Assembly (NCBI GenBank): GCA_910587145.1
Contig: CAJUMH010000014.1
Coordinates: forward strand, 12,640-65,292
From: an uncultured Ruthenibacterium sp.
Lineage (GTDB): Bacteria > Bacillota > Clostridia > Oscillospirales > Ruminococcaceae
Length of the DNA stretch: 52,653 nt
Direction of reading: 5' to 3'
Every line of letters begins with the position of its first letter. Within the stretch, counting starts at the first letter, position 1. The notes beneath the pieces are model-generated. The model did no database searches. It saw only the letters and a list, made by a program, of their open reading frames with translations, and had not been told where the DNA came from. The translations under genes were made by a program, and so were the position numbers. Shown one piece after another: positions 31,893 to 41,815 of the stretch.

Positions 31893-32803
31893 CGATGGCG
31901 GGAGCAAAAGAGATTAAGGCACGCATCGAGAGCGTGCAGGAGACCCGAAAAATTACAAATGCCATGTACCTGATCGCTTCCACGAAGCTTCGGCACGCGC
32001 GGCAGGAGCTGAACAACACGCGCCCGTATTTTGAGGCGCTGAAGGGCGAGATCAAGCGCATTTTCCGCATGGTCGCCGATGTTGACAGCCGCTATTTTTA
32101 TCCGGACAGCGGAGAGCCGCCGCTGACGGGCACATACGGCTGCCTTGTCATTACCGCCGACAAGGGGCTTGCGGGCGCGTACAATCAGAACGCCATCCGG
32201 CAGGCGCTGCAGCTTTTGGAGCAGCATCCCGATACAAAGCTTTTTGTCGTGGGCGAGTACGGACGCCGCTTTTTCGATCGGCAGGGCATTTCCATTGAGC
32301 ACAGCTTTTTGTATACGGCGCAAAACCCCACCATGGCGCGTGCGAGAGAGATCAGCGCCCGGCTGCTGGAGGGCTACGATAAGGGCGAATTGCAAAAGAT
32401 CTTTGTGGTTTATACCGATATGGAAAAAGGGTCTGTGTACGAGGCGCATACCACGCGCATCCTGCCGTTTCACCGCACCTTTTTTTCCTCCACGGGCGAG
32501 GAATCCCTGCAGGCGGGCGGCGGGCCGCACTTTGAGTTTGTGCCAAACGCCCGTGCGGTACTGGATAACATCGTGCCGATCTATGTTTCCGGCTTTATTT
32601 ACAGCGCGCTGATCGACAGCTTTTGCTGCGAGCAGAGCGCCCGCATGACGGCGATGGACAGCGCCGACCGCAACGCCGAAAAGCTGCTCTCTGAGTTTTC
32701 GCTTCGCTACAACCGCGTGCGGCAGACCGCCATCACGCAGGAAATCACAGAGGTAAGCGCCGGAGCAAAGGCCCAAAGACAAAAGCATAAGAAGGAAAGG
32801 TGA
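31889..32803 (+). CDS. atpG: F-type ATP synthase subunit gamma
   Basis: 304 residues. Gamma is the central shaft. The N-terminal helix has IKARIESVQETRKITNAMYL, the usual I-x-S-V-x-x-T-x-K-I-T-x-A-M pattern; ITADKGLAGAYN lies in the Rossmann-like domain; the C-terminal helix has RYNRVRQTAITQEITE. It overlaps the atpA stop by 4 nt (ATGA) and is slightly longer than average because of a basic tail. Confidence 0.96.
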   Translation: MTMAGAKEIKARIESVQETRKITNAMYLIASTKLRHARQELNNTRPYFEALKGEIKRIFRMVADVDSRYFYPDSGEPPLTGTYGCLVITADKGLAGAYNQNAIRQALQLLEQHPDTKLFVVGEYGRRFFDRQGISIEHSFLYTAQNPTMARAREISARLLEGYDKGELQKIFVVYTDMEKGSVYEAHTTRILPFHRTFFSSTGEESLQAGGGPHFEFVPNARAVLDNIVPIYVSGFIYSALIDSFCCEQSARMTAMDSADRNAEKLLSEFSLRYNRVRQTAITQEITEVSAGAKAQRQKHKKER

Positions 32804-34212
32804 GCGATTTGGAGAGAGGGATCATCACACAGATCTCCGGCCCTGTTGTGGATGTACAAATCGAAAACGGCCCGCTGCCGAAGCTGCGGGAGGAACTGTA
32901 CGTGGAAAAGGACGGCGTTTTCCGCGTGATGGAGGTCGCGCAGCATCTGGGGCGCGATCTGGTGCGCTGCATTATGCTTTCGCCAAGCGAGGGGCTGGCG
33001 CGCGGCTACGCGGTGGAGATTCCCGGCCACACCATCCGGGTGCCGGTGGGAGAGGCGACGCTGGGCCGGATGTTCAACGTATTGGGACAGCCCATCGACG
33101 GCGAGGGCCCGCTGCCGGAGGGTACGCCCCTGCAGAGCATTTACCGCCAGCCGCCGGCATTCAACGAGCAAAGCCCCGCCGTGCAGCTGCTGGAGACGGG
33201 CATCAAGGTGATCGATCTGCTGGAGCCGTATGCGCGCGGCGGCAAGATCGGCCTGTTCGGCGGCGCCGGCGTGGGAAAAACCGTACTGATCCAGGAGCTG
33301 ATCCACAACGTTGCGATGGAGCACGGCGGCTATTCGATCTTTACGGGCGTTGGCGAGCGCAGCCGCGAGGGCAACGACCTTTGGCGCGAGATGGGCGAGA
33401 GCGGTGTGCGCGGCAAGACGGCGCTTGTTTTCGGCCAGATGAACGAATCGCCGGGCGTTCGGATGCGTGTGGCGCTTTCGGGGCTGACGATGGCCGAGCA
33501 TTTCCGCGACAAAGAGCATAAAGACGTATTGCTGTTTATTGATAACATTTTCCGCTTTGTTCAGGCCGGCAGCGAGGTCTCCACACTGCTCGGGCGCATG
33601 CCCTCCGCAGTGGGCTATCAGCCGACGCTTGCAAGCGAGATGGGGCAGCTGCAGGAGCGCATCACCTCTACCAAAAACGGCTCTGTTACGTCTGTGCAGG
33701 CCGTGTATGTTCCCGCCGACGATCTGACCGACCCGGCCACGGCCACAACGTTTGCCCACCTTGACGCCACCACCGTTTTAAGCCGCCGTGTGTCCGAGCA
33801 GGGCATCTATCCGGCGGTGGATCCGCTGGCCTCCTCCTCGCGCATTTTGGAGGCGAGCATTGTGGGCAACGAGCACTACCGCATTGCGCGCAAAGTGCAG
33901 GAGATTCTGGAAAAATACAACGAATTGCAGGATATTATCGCGATTTTGGGCATGGAGGAGCTGAGCGAGGACGACCGCCGCATCGTGGCCCGGGCGCGTC
34001 GCATTCAGCGCTTTTTCGCCCAGCCCATGCATGTGGCAGAAAAATTTACGGGCGTTCCGGGCGTTTATGTGCCGCTGCGCGATACGCTCGAAAGCTTTGG
34101 CAAGCTGGTGGACGGCGAGCTGGATGCATACCCGGAGGCGGCGTTTTATAACGTGGGCGGCTGGCGGGACGTTGTTGCCAAGGCAGAAAAGCTTGCGGCG
34201 GAGGGGATATAA
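32800..34212 (+). CDS. atpD: F-type ATP synthase subunit beta
   Basis: 470 residues, catalytic subunit. The P-loop is GGAGVGKTVL, followed by GERSREGNDL with the catalytic Glu/Arg region and MEELSEDDRR at the DELSEED lever. The GTG start at 32800 overlaps the gamma stop by 4 nt and is preceded by GAAGGAAAGG. Normal length and no odd features. Confidence 0.97.
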   Translation: MSDLERGIITQISGPVVDVQIENGPLPKLREELYVEKDGVFRVMEVAQHLGRDLVRCIMLSPSEGLARGYAVEIPGHTIRVPVGEATLGRMFNVLGQPIDGEGPLPEGTPLQSIYRQPPAFNEQSPAVQLLETGIKVIDLLEPYARGGKIGLFGGAGVGKTVLIQELIHNVAMEHGGYSIFTGVGERSREGNDLWREMGESGVRGKTALVFGQMNESPGVRMRVALSGLTMAEHFRDKEHKDVLLFIDNIFRFVQAGSEVSTLLGRMPSAVGYQPTLASEMGQLQERITSTKNGSVTSVQAVYVPADDLTDPATATTFAHLDATTVLSRRVSEQGIYPAVDPLASSSRILEASIVGNEHYRIARKVQEILEKYNELQDIIAILGMEELSEDDRRIVARARRIQRFFAQPMHVAEKFTGVPGVYVPLRDTLESFGKLVDGELDAYPEAAFYNVGGWRDVVAKAEKLAAEGI

Positions 34213-34628
34213 TGGAAGCCTTTCCGGTACGGATCCTTGCGGCCGACAGAACTTTTTACGACGGCTTGTGCGAAAGCCTTACCATCTCTACAAGCGACGG
34301 CGAACAGGGCATTCTGGCGCATCACAGCGATATGATCGCGGCGGTGTCTCCGGGTGTCCTGCGATACCGTGCGCCGGGCGAGCCCATGCGCGTTGCCGCT
34401 GTATCGCCGGGCATGCTGAAGGTGGAAAACGGCGAGGTGCTGATGCTGCTTGATTCGGCCGAATACCCCGAGGAGATCGACGAGGCGCGCGCAAGGCGAG
34501 AGGCCGACGAGGCGCGCGAAGCGCTGCTGCAGCAAAAAAGCCGTCAGGAATATCAGCTTGCGCAGGCGTCGCTCGCGCGGGCGGTGAATCGTCTGCGTGT
34601 AAAATCCGGCAGCCTCGGCGAGAGATGA
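34212..34628 (+). CDS. atpC: F-type ATP synthase subunit epsilon
   Basis: 138 residues: an N-terminal beta-sandwich (LAADRTFYDG, GEQGILAHHSDMIAAV) and a two-helix C-terminal domain that can inhibit hydrolysis. Its ATG overlaps the last base of the atpD stop. It is the last gene of the operon, followed by a terminator. Confidence 0.95.
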   Translation: MEAFPVRILAADRTFYDGLCESLTISTSDGEQGILAHHSDMIAAVSPGVLRYRAPGEPMRVAAVSPGMLKVENGEVLMLLDSAEYPEEIDEARARREADEAREALLQQKSRQEYQLAQASLARAVNRLRVKSGSLGER

Positions 34629-34639
34629 TCCTTATCAAT

Positions 34640-34691
34640 CTCCGGTTCGCTTTGCGGGCGCATCCCCCCGCGGAGCCATCCGGAGCTTTTT
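34640..34691 (+). terminator. Probable terminator of the ATP synthase operon
   Basis: CTCCGG (34640-34645) pairs with CCGGAG (34680-34685) around an inner GCGGG/CCCGC hairpin, followed by CTTTTTG. A second TTTTTT tract lies near 34731. Confidence 0.6.
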
Positions 34692-34745
34692 GATTTTGCG
34701 GCAGAAAACTGCGCCGGCGGCAGACGGGCCTTTTTTACAAAAATT

Positions 34746-34817
34746 TGAGATGCGATCAAGCAATGAGATGTGACCAAACGGTGAGATACTATTAGACAGC
34801 GAGATGCGATGAGACAG
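34746..34817 (+). repeat. Four degenerate 18-19-bp direct repeats upstream of addB
   Basis: Units at 34746-34763, 34764-34781, 34782-34800 and 34801-34817 share GAGATGCGAT or close variants followed by C/T-A-A-x-C or GACAG. The spacing is nearly constant. This is iteron-like and sits about 115 bp before the addB start. Confidence 0.7.
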
Positions 34818-34932
34818 AAAAATGCTCTGTTCAAAAGAGCTTTCAGAGCGGCTTTGCAAAACCCCTCCGCCGCTTTGGCCTGCCGATCCAATCGGAACGC
34901 TGCAAATAAAAACAAAAGGGAGAACGGCGCGT

Positions 34933-37900
34933 ATGCTTCAATTGATCCTTGGCATTTCCGGCACGGGCAAAACGGGGCGCGTGCTGGCCGAGCTGAAGGC
35001 GCGTGCGGCGGCGCACCGGCGCAGCATTCTTTTGGCGCCGGAGCAGTTTTCCTCTTCGGCCGAGACTATGGCCTACCGCACGCTGGGCGATGAATTGGGC
35101 GCTTATGTCGCCGTATACAGCTTTACCAGCTTTGCCGAGCGTGTGCTGAAGGAATACGGCGGCGTGGCGGCAAAAACGCTTACAGAGGCCGCGCGCGTGG
35201 TGGCCGTGCGCCGTGCCATGGATACGTTGGGCGATGCGCTGACAACATACCGCCGCCACCGGCGCAGCACAGGCTTTTGCAGTCTGTGCGCCGATGCGAT
35301 CGAGGAACTGAAGACGGCGGGCGCGGATGCGCGCATGCTGCTGGACGCGGCGGACGCGGCGGGCGCGGAAGGCGCCCGGCTGCGCGAGCTGGGCCTGATC
35401 TTCGCCGCCTATGAGGCGCTCATCGAGGGCTCCGCGATGGACCCGGCCGACCGCATCACCGCCGCCGCGCAGCGGCTGCAGCCGGAATATCTGGCGGACA
35501 AGGCCGTTTTTATCGACGGCTTTGACGGCTTTACCGCGCCGGAATACCGCATGCTGGAAACGCTGCTTTTCGCCGAGGAATGCACCGTTGCGCTGTGCTG
35601 CGATGCGCTTGCCGACCCGGAAGAAGGGCTGGGGCTGTTCAGCCCGGTAAAAAAGACGGCGCGCCGGCTGGTGCGCATCGCGCGGGAACAGGGCGTCGGC
35701 GTTGGCGCGCCGCACTGCATGCAGGAGGATCACCGGCATCGGCAGGCGCCGGTGCTTGCCGCCGTGAACCGGTGCCTTGCGTTTGGCGCGGCAAAGGCGG
35801 ACGAGGCGCCCCCTGGCGCAGAAGACGCCGCCGGCTTTTTTGTCACGCCCGCGGCGGGTGTTTATGCCGAGTGCAAGGCGGTGGCCTGCCGCATTGCCGC
35901 GCTGGTGCGCGAGCAGAGCCTGCGCTATGGCGAAATTGCCGTAATCTGCCGCGCGCTGGACGATTACGCCGCGCCGCTGCGGTACGAATTTGCGCTGGCT
36001 GGTGTACCGTTTTTCAGCGACGAAAACGTAAGCCCCGAGCACACCGCGCCCGCCGCGTTTTTTACGGCCGCATTGGAGCTGCTGAGCCGCGGCGTTTCCA
36101 CCGAGGCGCTGCTGGCCCTGCTGAAAACGGATCTTTGCGGATTTACCGCGCAGGAGATCGCTGCGCTGGAAAACTACGCCTATACCTGGCGGCTTGGCGC
36201 GGCGGAATGGCGCGCGCCGTTTACCAGGGACCCGAACGGCTTCGGCGCGGCGGCAACAGAAGAAACAACTGCGGAGCTTGCCCGTGTGGAAGAGCTGCGC
36301 GCCCGGCTGATGCCGCGCGTGGAGCGCTTTTTAGCGGCCGCGCGCGGCAAAACGGCGGCGGGCATTTCGGCGCAGCTGTATTATCTGCTGGAGTCCTTCG
36401 GCGGCGGCGAACACACGCAGGCCGCAGCCGAGGCGTTTGAGGCGTCGGGAGAGCCGCTGCGCGCCCGCGCGGTATATGCGGCGTGGGAGCACGTGATGGA
36501 ACTGCTGGATCAGATGGCGCAGCTTCTGGGCGAGGACGCCGTTTCGGCCCAGGAATACACCGAGCTCTTTGCGCTGCTGCTGCACGCCACGCGGCTGGGC
36601 CGCGTGCCCGAAACACAGGATGCAGTGCTTGTTACCACCGCCGACCGCATGCGGCTCGACCGCCCGGCGGTTTGCTTTGTGGTGGGCGTCGGCGAGGGGC
36701 ATTTTCCGCGTCTTCTGGGCGCGAGCGGCCTGCTTTCGCACGCCGACCGTGAGCTGCTTGTAAAAAACGGGCTGGAGATGCCGGGCAGCTACGAAAACCG
36801 CACGCTGCTGGAGCAGATGTTTTTTTACCGCGCGCTTACGGCGCCGTCCCGCGCGCTCTATCTCAGCTATGTTTCTCCCGCGGCGGGCGGCGCGCCGCTG
36901 AGCGCGGCGATGGAGCCGCTGATGCGGGCGTTCGCGCCGCAGCCCGACGTGCTGCAGCCGGCGCAGTATGCGCCCACGCCCGCCGCCGCGCTGGATCTTC
37001 TGGGCGCCTCCTACCGCGAGGATACGCCCGCCGTGGCCGCGCTGGAGGCGGCGCTGCGCAAGGAGGGCTCGTCCGGCGAAAGCTTGGCGGCCATGGCGCG
37101 CGCGTCCGGCGCATCCATGTTCCGCGCGCGGGAGACGCAAACGCTGGCCACGCTGCTCGGCGAGCGGCTCACGCTTTCTCCCACGCGCGTGGAGCAGTAT
37201 TACCGCTGCCGGTTTTCCTATTTTCTGCAGTATGTGCTGCGCATTCGCCCGCGCCGGCGCGCCGAGCTCTCTCCCATGGAGAGCGGCAGCTTTATCCACT
37301 ATATTTTAGAGCATGTGCTGCGCGCGGCGGGCGCTTCGTTTCCCGAGCTTTCCGCCGGGCAGCTCACGCAGCTGGCCCATGCGGCGGCAGACGAATATGT
37401 GGCGCAGTTTATGCCCGCGGCGGGGCGGCGTTTTGGCTATCTTGTCGAACGTGTCAAGCAGGGCGTTGTGCGTCTGCTTACGTTTTTACAGGCCGAACAG
37501 GCACAAAGCCAGTTCCGTCCCGCCGCGTTTGAGCAGGAGATCGGCTACGGCGAAAACGCGCTGCCCCCGCTGGTACTGCGCACGCCGGACGGCCGCACGG
37601 TGCGCGTGCAGGGCAAGATCGACCGTGTGGATGTGATGGAGCGGGACGGCCGGCGTTATCTGCGCGTGATCGATTACAAGACGGGCACCAAGGCGTTCAG
37701 CCTGGACGAGGTGTACTGCGGGCTGAATACGCAGATGCTGCTGTATCTGTTTACGCTGTGCGGCCATACGCCGCCGGAGCACGGAGAACTCGCCCCAGCG
37801 GGAGTTTTGTACCTTGCGGGCGACCCCGCGCCGCAAACGGCAAGCCGGGAGGAGGCTGCCCGGCCGCCCGTCTATCATATGGACGGCATCGTGCTGGACG

Positions 37901-38259
37901 ACGCTGCCGTTGTACGCGGGATGGACCGCGATGCCACCGGCCTGTTTGTGCCGTTTACCTTTACCAAAAACGGCCAGCCGCGCGCGAGCGCAAAGCTGGC
38001 CAGCCTGGAAAAGCTTGGCGCGATCAAGCAGCATATCGACGGGCTGGTGCTGGAGATGGCGCGCGGGCTGTATGCGGGCGAGATCGAAGCCGCTCCGCTG
38101 CGCACAAAGGCGCACTGCCCGTGCGATGCGTGCGAGTACCGCCCCGTTTGCCTGCACGAGGACGGGCGCGGGGAAACGCTTGTGTCCGCGCCCAAAAACG
38201 TATTTGAGCCGTGCGCCGGCGCACCGGACACGTCCGGGGAGGGGGAAGCGGAAAAATGA
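34933..38259 (+). CDS. addB: Helicase-exonuclease AddAB, subunit AddB
   Basis: 1108 residues. AddB and AddA together resect double-strand breaks and load RecA. The P-loop is GISGTGKTGR. The C-terminal RecB-type nuclease has GKIDRVDV and VIDYKTG. The Fe-S cluster Cys are one in YYRCRFSYFL and three in HCPCDACEYRPVC. The frame is open upstream to 34822, but the ATG at 34933 has AAGGGAG nearby and gives the standard MLQLILGISGTGKT N-terminus. It overlaps addA by 4 nt. Confidence 0.95.
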   Translation: MLQLILGISGTGKTGRVLAELKARAAAHRRSILLAPEQFSSSAETMAYRTLGDELGAYVAVYSFTSFAERVLKEYGGVAAKTLTEAARVVAVRRAMDTLGDALTTYRRHRRSTGFCSLCADAIEELKTAGADARMLLDAADAAGAEGARLRELGLIFAAYEALIEGSAMDPADRITAAAQRLQPEYLADKAVFIDGFDGFTAPEYRMLETLLFAEECTVALCCDALADPEEGLGLFSPVKKTARRLVRIAREQGVGVGAPHCMQEDHRHRQAPVLAAVNRCLAFGAAKADEAPPGAEDAAGFFVTPAAGVYAECKAVACRIAALVREQSLRYGEIAVICRALDDYAAPLRYEFALAGVPFFSDENVSPEHTAPAAFFTAALELLSRGVSTEALLALLKTDLCGFTAQEIAALENYAYTWRLGAAEWRAPFTRDPNGFGAAATEETTAELARVEELRARLMPRVERFLAAARGKTAAGISAQLYYLLESFGGGEHTQAAAEAFEASGEPLRARAVYAAWEHVMELLDQMAQLLGEDAVSAQEYTELFALLLHATRLGRVPETQDAVLVTTADRMRLDRPAVCFVVGVGEGHFPRLLGASGLLSHADRELLVKNGLEMPGSYENRTLLEQMFFYRALTAPSRALYLSYVSPAAGGAPLSAAMEPLMRAFAPQPDVLQPAQYAPTPAAALDLLGASYREDTPAVAALEAALRKEGSSGESLAAMARASGASMFRARETQTLATLLGERLTLSPTRVEQYYRCRFSYFLQYVLRIRPRRRAELSPMESGSFIHYILEHVLRAAGASFPELSAGQLTQLAHAAADEYVAQFMPAAGRRFGYLVERVKQGVVRLLTFLQAEQAQSQFRPAAFEQEIGYGENALPPLVLRTPDGRTVRVQGKIDRVDVMERDGRRYLRVIDYKTGTKAFSLDEVYCGLNTQMLLYLFTLCGHTPPEHGELAPAGVLYLAGDPAPQTASREEAARPPVYHMDGIVLDDAAVVRGMDRDATGLFVPFTFTKNGQPRASAKLASLEKLGAIKQHIDGLVLEMARGLYAGEIEAAPLRTKAHCPCDACEYRPVCLHEDGRGETLVSAPKNVFEPCAGAPDTSGEGEAEK

Positions 38260-41200
38260 GCGCTGTACAATGGACGCCTGCCCAGCTGGCCGCCATCGAG
38301 GACCGGGGCGGCACGCTGCTGGTATCGGCTGCGGCGGGAAGCGGCAAAACGGCGGTGCTGGTGGAACGCGCCGTGCGCCTGATCATGGATGAAACAACGC
38401 CTGTGGCGGCAGACCGGCTGCTGATCGTAACGTTCACACGCGCCGCCGCCGAAGAGCTGCGCGCGCGCATTGCGGTGCGCCTTACGGCCGAGGCCGCCGC
38501 GCATCCCGAAAGCGCATATCTGCGCCGCCAGCGCCTTTTGCTGGGGCGCGCCAATATCTGCACGGTGGACGCGTTCTGCATGCAGCTGCTGAAGCGCTGG
38601 TTTGCCGAGCTGGAGCTGCCGCCCGATTTTACGCTTGCAGACGATGCCAAAGCCTATGCAATGCGCCAGAACGCGCTTTCGGCGGTGCTGGAGGAGCTGT
38701 ACGAGGATGCGGATTTTTGCGCGTTTGCCTCGCTGTACGGCCGTGCGCGCAGCGACGCTGGGGCGGCACAGGCCGTGCTCGCGCTGTACGATTTTTCCCG
38801 CACGCTGCCGCATCCGGACGCTGTGCTGGACGGGATCTGCGCGGCGTATGAGAACGCTCTGCCGCTGTGCGAAACGGCATGGGGAGAACGCCTCCTTGCG
38901 AGCGCCGGGCAGGCGGTGCAAAGCGCGCTGCGCCTGGCGGGCGCGGCGTGCGGCGCTGCGCGCCGGACGCCCGGGCTTGAGGGCTATCTGCCCGCGCTGG
39001 AGGAGGACAAAGCCTTTTTGGACGCTTTGTACGGATTTATTTGTGCAAAGCGCTGGGACGACGCTGCGGCCGCTGCGGCCGGATACCGACCGGCCCCGCT
39101 GAAGCCCGTGCGCGGAGAGCTGCCCGGCAAGGAAACCGTAAAAGCGCTGCGCGAGGCCGTGAAGGAAACGATCGAACGGCTGAAAAAGGATGTGCTTTTG
39201 TGCACGCAGGCGGAGTTTGACGCCGACCGCGCCCGCATTCTGCCGCTGGCAAGGGCGCTCGTGCGCGGCGCGCGCCTGTTTGCCGAAAGGCTGTTTGCCG
39301 ATAAACTTTCGGAAAAGGCGCTGGAATACAGCGATTTTGAGCATCTGGCGCTGCGCCTTTTGTGCGATGCGCACGGCGAAAAAACCGATACGGCGCGCGC
39401 CGTCTCGCGCGGGTTCGACGCGGTGCTGGTGGACGAATATCAGGATACGAACGAGCTGCAGGCGCTTTTGTACCGCTGCCTTGCAAACGACGATGGCTCG
39501 AACCTGTTTTTCGTCGGCGACGTAAAGCAAAGCATTTACCGCTTCCGGCTGGCAAGCCCGGAGATCTTTATCGGCAAGCGGAGGGGCTACGCGCCCTATG
39601 CGCCCGGCGGGCCGCATCCGGCCGTGCTGACGCTGGGACACAACTTTCGCAGCGCGGGCAATGTGATCGATCAGATCAACGACGTGTTTTCATGCCTGAT
39701 GAGCCGCGCCGTGGGCGATGTGGATTACACGCGGGAGGAATGGCTTGTGCGCGGCACGGCCGACGCGTATGACGGCGGGCCGATGGAGCTTGTGATCGTG
39801 GACGAGAGCGCCGAGAACGCCGCGCGCGGCGATGCCGGCGCGGTGGCGGATGCGATCGCGCGGCTGGTGAACGGAGCGTTCCCCGTGCGCGAAAAGGGCG
39901 GCGGCACGCGCCCGTGCGGCTATGGCGACTGCTGCGTGCTGCTGCGCAGCCGGGCAAATTTTGCCCGGTACGAGGCCGAGCTTGCGCGGCGCGGCATCCC
40001 CGCGTTTGCCGATACGGGCGAAAGCCCCCTCACCGCAAGCGAGGTATCGCCGCTGCTTTCGCTGCTGCGCGTGATCGATAACCCCGGGCAGGATGTGCAC
40101 CTTGCGGCGGCGCTGCTGTCGGTGATGTTTGCGTTTACGCCGGACGATCTAACGCGCCTGCGCGTAGGTGCGCCGCGCGGCAGCCTGTATGCGGCGCTGC
40201 TGCAAAGCGAGGAGCCGAAGGCGCAGGCGTTTTTGCAAACGCTTGCGGCGCTGCGGCGAATGGCGGCCGCCGCTTCCGTTGCGGAGCTGTGCGACGAGAT
40301 CTTTGCCCGCACACACTATTTTGCGGCGGTGGGCGCGATGGAAAACGGCGCGGCCCGCCGCGAAACACTGCGCGCGTTTACTGCGTGGGCGGCGCAGATG
40401 CAGGGCACGGCAGGCGGCCTTGCCGCGTTTTTGCGCGTGGTGGACAGCGCCGTCGAGAGCGGCGCCGTACACGGCGCCGCAGCGCCCGTGCTGCCGAAGG
40501 GAGCCGTTTCAATCATGACGATCCACCGCTCCAAGGGGCTGGAATTCCCGGTGGTGATCCTTGCGGATACCGACAGGCGCTTTAATCTGCGCGATACGAG
40601 CGACCCGGTGCTGTTTCACCCCGCGCTGGGGATGGGGATGAATCTGCGCGCCGGCGAGGGAGGGCTTTTTTCCACCGCGCCGCACAGGGCCATTCGCACG
40701 GCGCAGCGCGCGGAGGCCGTCAGCGAGGAAATGCGTGTGCTGTATGTGGCGCTTACCCGCGCGCGGGACAAGCTGATTGTCACCGTGCCAATGGCAAAGC
40801 CCGAAAAAAAGCTCTGCGCCCTGGCGGTTGCCCTGCAAGGAACGAACGGCGCGGATCCCTATCTGCTGGGGCGCGCATCCTCGCTTTCGGATTGGCTGTG
40901 TACGGCGGCTCTGCTGCACCCGGACTGCGAGGAGCTGCGCCGGCTTGCCGGCGCGCCGGCGCTGCCGCTTTTGCCGGCGCGCGGGCAGCTGCACGCGGCC
41001 ATCGCTGCCGCGCCCGAGGCTGTGCAGGCCGGCGCGCCGCCGCCCTTTGTGCGCACCGCGCAGCCGGACGCCGCGCTGGCCGGACAGCTGGCGCGCGGCT
41101 TTGCCGCCGCATACGAAAACACGCCGCTGTGCACGCTGCCCGCAAAGCTGAGCGTCTCCGACCTCACGCACGCGAACGCACAGCCGGTTCTGACGCGCCC

Positions 41201-41747
41201 TGCGTTTTTGTACGAGGAGGGCCTGACGGCTGCGGAGCGCGGCACGGCGCTGCATACGGTGCTGCAGTTTATCGATCTGGCCGCGGCGCAAAAGGATCTT
41301 TGCGCCGAGCTGGAACGGCTGATACGGGGCGGATGGCTGGACGCGGCGCTGGCCGAAAAGCTGGAACGCCTGAAGCTGACGGCGTTTTTGAACAGCCCTC
41401 TGGCCGCCCGGATGCGCGCGGCAAAAACGCTTTTGCGGGAATACGATTTTATCACGGCCGTATCCGCAAAATATGTGGACGATACGCTGCCCGAGCGCTT
41501 TGCCCATCAGCCGGTGCTGGTGCAGGGCATTGCGGACGCGGTGCTGCTGAGCGAAAGCGGGGCGGAGATCGTCGATTATAAAACGGATCGGGGCAAATCG
41601 CCCCGCGAGTTGCTGGATGCCTACGCCAGGCAGCTTTTGCTGTACAGAACCGCTGTGGAAAAGCGCCTTTGCGTACCCGTCACGCGCTGCACCCTCTATT
41701 CGTTCGCGCTGGAACAGGAGATTGATGTGCCGCCGGCGGCGCTGTAA
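38256..41747 (+). CDS. addA: Helicase-exonuclease AddAB, subunit AddA
   Basis: 1163 residues, UvrD-like SF1 helicase plus C-terminal nuclease. Motifs: Q-motif WTPAQLAAIE, P-loop SAAAGSGKTAVL, DEYQDTNELQ, VGDVKQSIYRFR, MTIHRSKGLEFPVV, VALTRARDKL, and the nuclease VQGIADAVLL with VDYKTD. The ATG overlaps the addB stop (ATGA), and GGGGAGGGGGAAG precedes it. The order addB-addA is the same as in Bacillus. Confidence 0.96.
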   Translation: MSAVQWTPAQLAAIEDRGGTLLVSAAAGSGKTAVLVERAVRLIMDETTPVAADRLLIVTFTRAAAEELRARIAVRLTAEAAAHPESAYLRRQRLLLGRANICTVDAFCMQLLKRWFAELELPPDFTLADDAKAYAMRQNALSAVLEELYEDADFCAFASLYGRARSDAGAAQAVLALYDFSRTLPHPDAVLDGICAAYENALPLCETAWGERLLASAGQAVQSALRLAGAACGAARRTPGLEGYLPALEEDKAFLDALYGFICAKRWDDAAAAAAGYRPAPLKPVRGELPGKETVKALREAVKETIERLKKDVLLCTQAEFDADRARILPLARALVRGARLFAERLFADKLSEKALEYSDFEHLALRLLCDAHGEKTDTARAVSRGFDAVLVDEYQDTNELQALLYRCLANDDGSNLFFVGDVKQSIYRFRLASPEIFIGKRRGYAPYAPGGPHPAVLTLGHNFRSAGNVIDQINDVFSCLMSRAVGDVDYTREEWLVRGTADAYDGGPMELVIVDESAENAARGDAGAVADAIARLVNGAFPVREKGGGTRPCGYGDCCVLLRSRANFARYEAELARRGIPAFADTGESPLTASEVSPLLSLLRVIDNPGQDVHLAAALLSVMFAFTPDDLTRLRVGAPRGSLYAALLQSEEPKAQAFLQTLAALRRMAAAASVAELCDEIFARTHYFAAVGAMENGAARRETLRAFTAWAAQMQGTAGGLAAFLRVVDSAVESGAVHGAAAPVLPKGAVSIMTIHRSKGLEFPVVILADTDRRFNLRDTSDPVLFHPALGMGMNLRAGEGGLFSTAPHRAIRTAQRAEAVSEEMRVLYVALTRARDKLIVTVPMAKPEKKLCALAVALQGTNGADPYLLGRASSLSDWLCTAALLHPDCEELRRLAGAPALPLLPARGQLHAAIAAAPEAVQAGAPPPFVRTAQPDAALAGQLARGFAAAYENTPLCTLPAKLSVSDLTHANAQPVLTRPAFLYEEGLTAAERGTALHTVLQFIDLAAAQKDLCAELERLIRGGWLDAALAEKLERLKLTAFLNSPLAARMRAAKTLLREYDFITAVSAKYVDDTLPERFAHQPVLVQGIADAVLLSESGAEIVDYKTDRGKSPRELLDAYARQLLLYRTAVEKRLCVPVTRCTLYSFALEQEIDVPPAAL

Positions 41748-41815
41748 ATCCGTTTCGCGCTCCTGTCATAGCACGCTGCCGCTTGGGGCGGCTGCCATTT
41801 GTAAGGAGGAGAAAA

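Larger units (their letters stand above)
34629..34932. other. Intergenic region between atpC and addB
   Basis: It contains the atp terminator (34640-34691) and four 18-19-bp direct repeats (34746-34817). Open frames through it, including the upstream extension of addB from 34822, lack ribosome sites. No clear sigma-A promoter was found for addB. Confidence 0.65.

Noticed and set aside
30219..31907. 562-codon open frame on the minus strand inside atpA
   Set aside because: Antisense of a conserved gene, rich in His/Arg/Gln as expected for a shadow frame.
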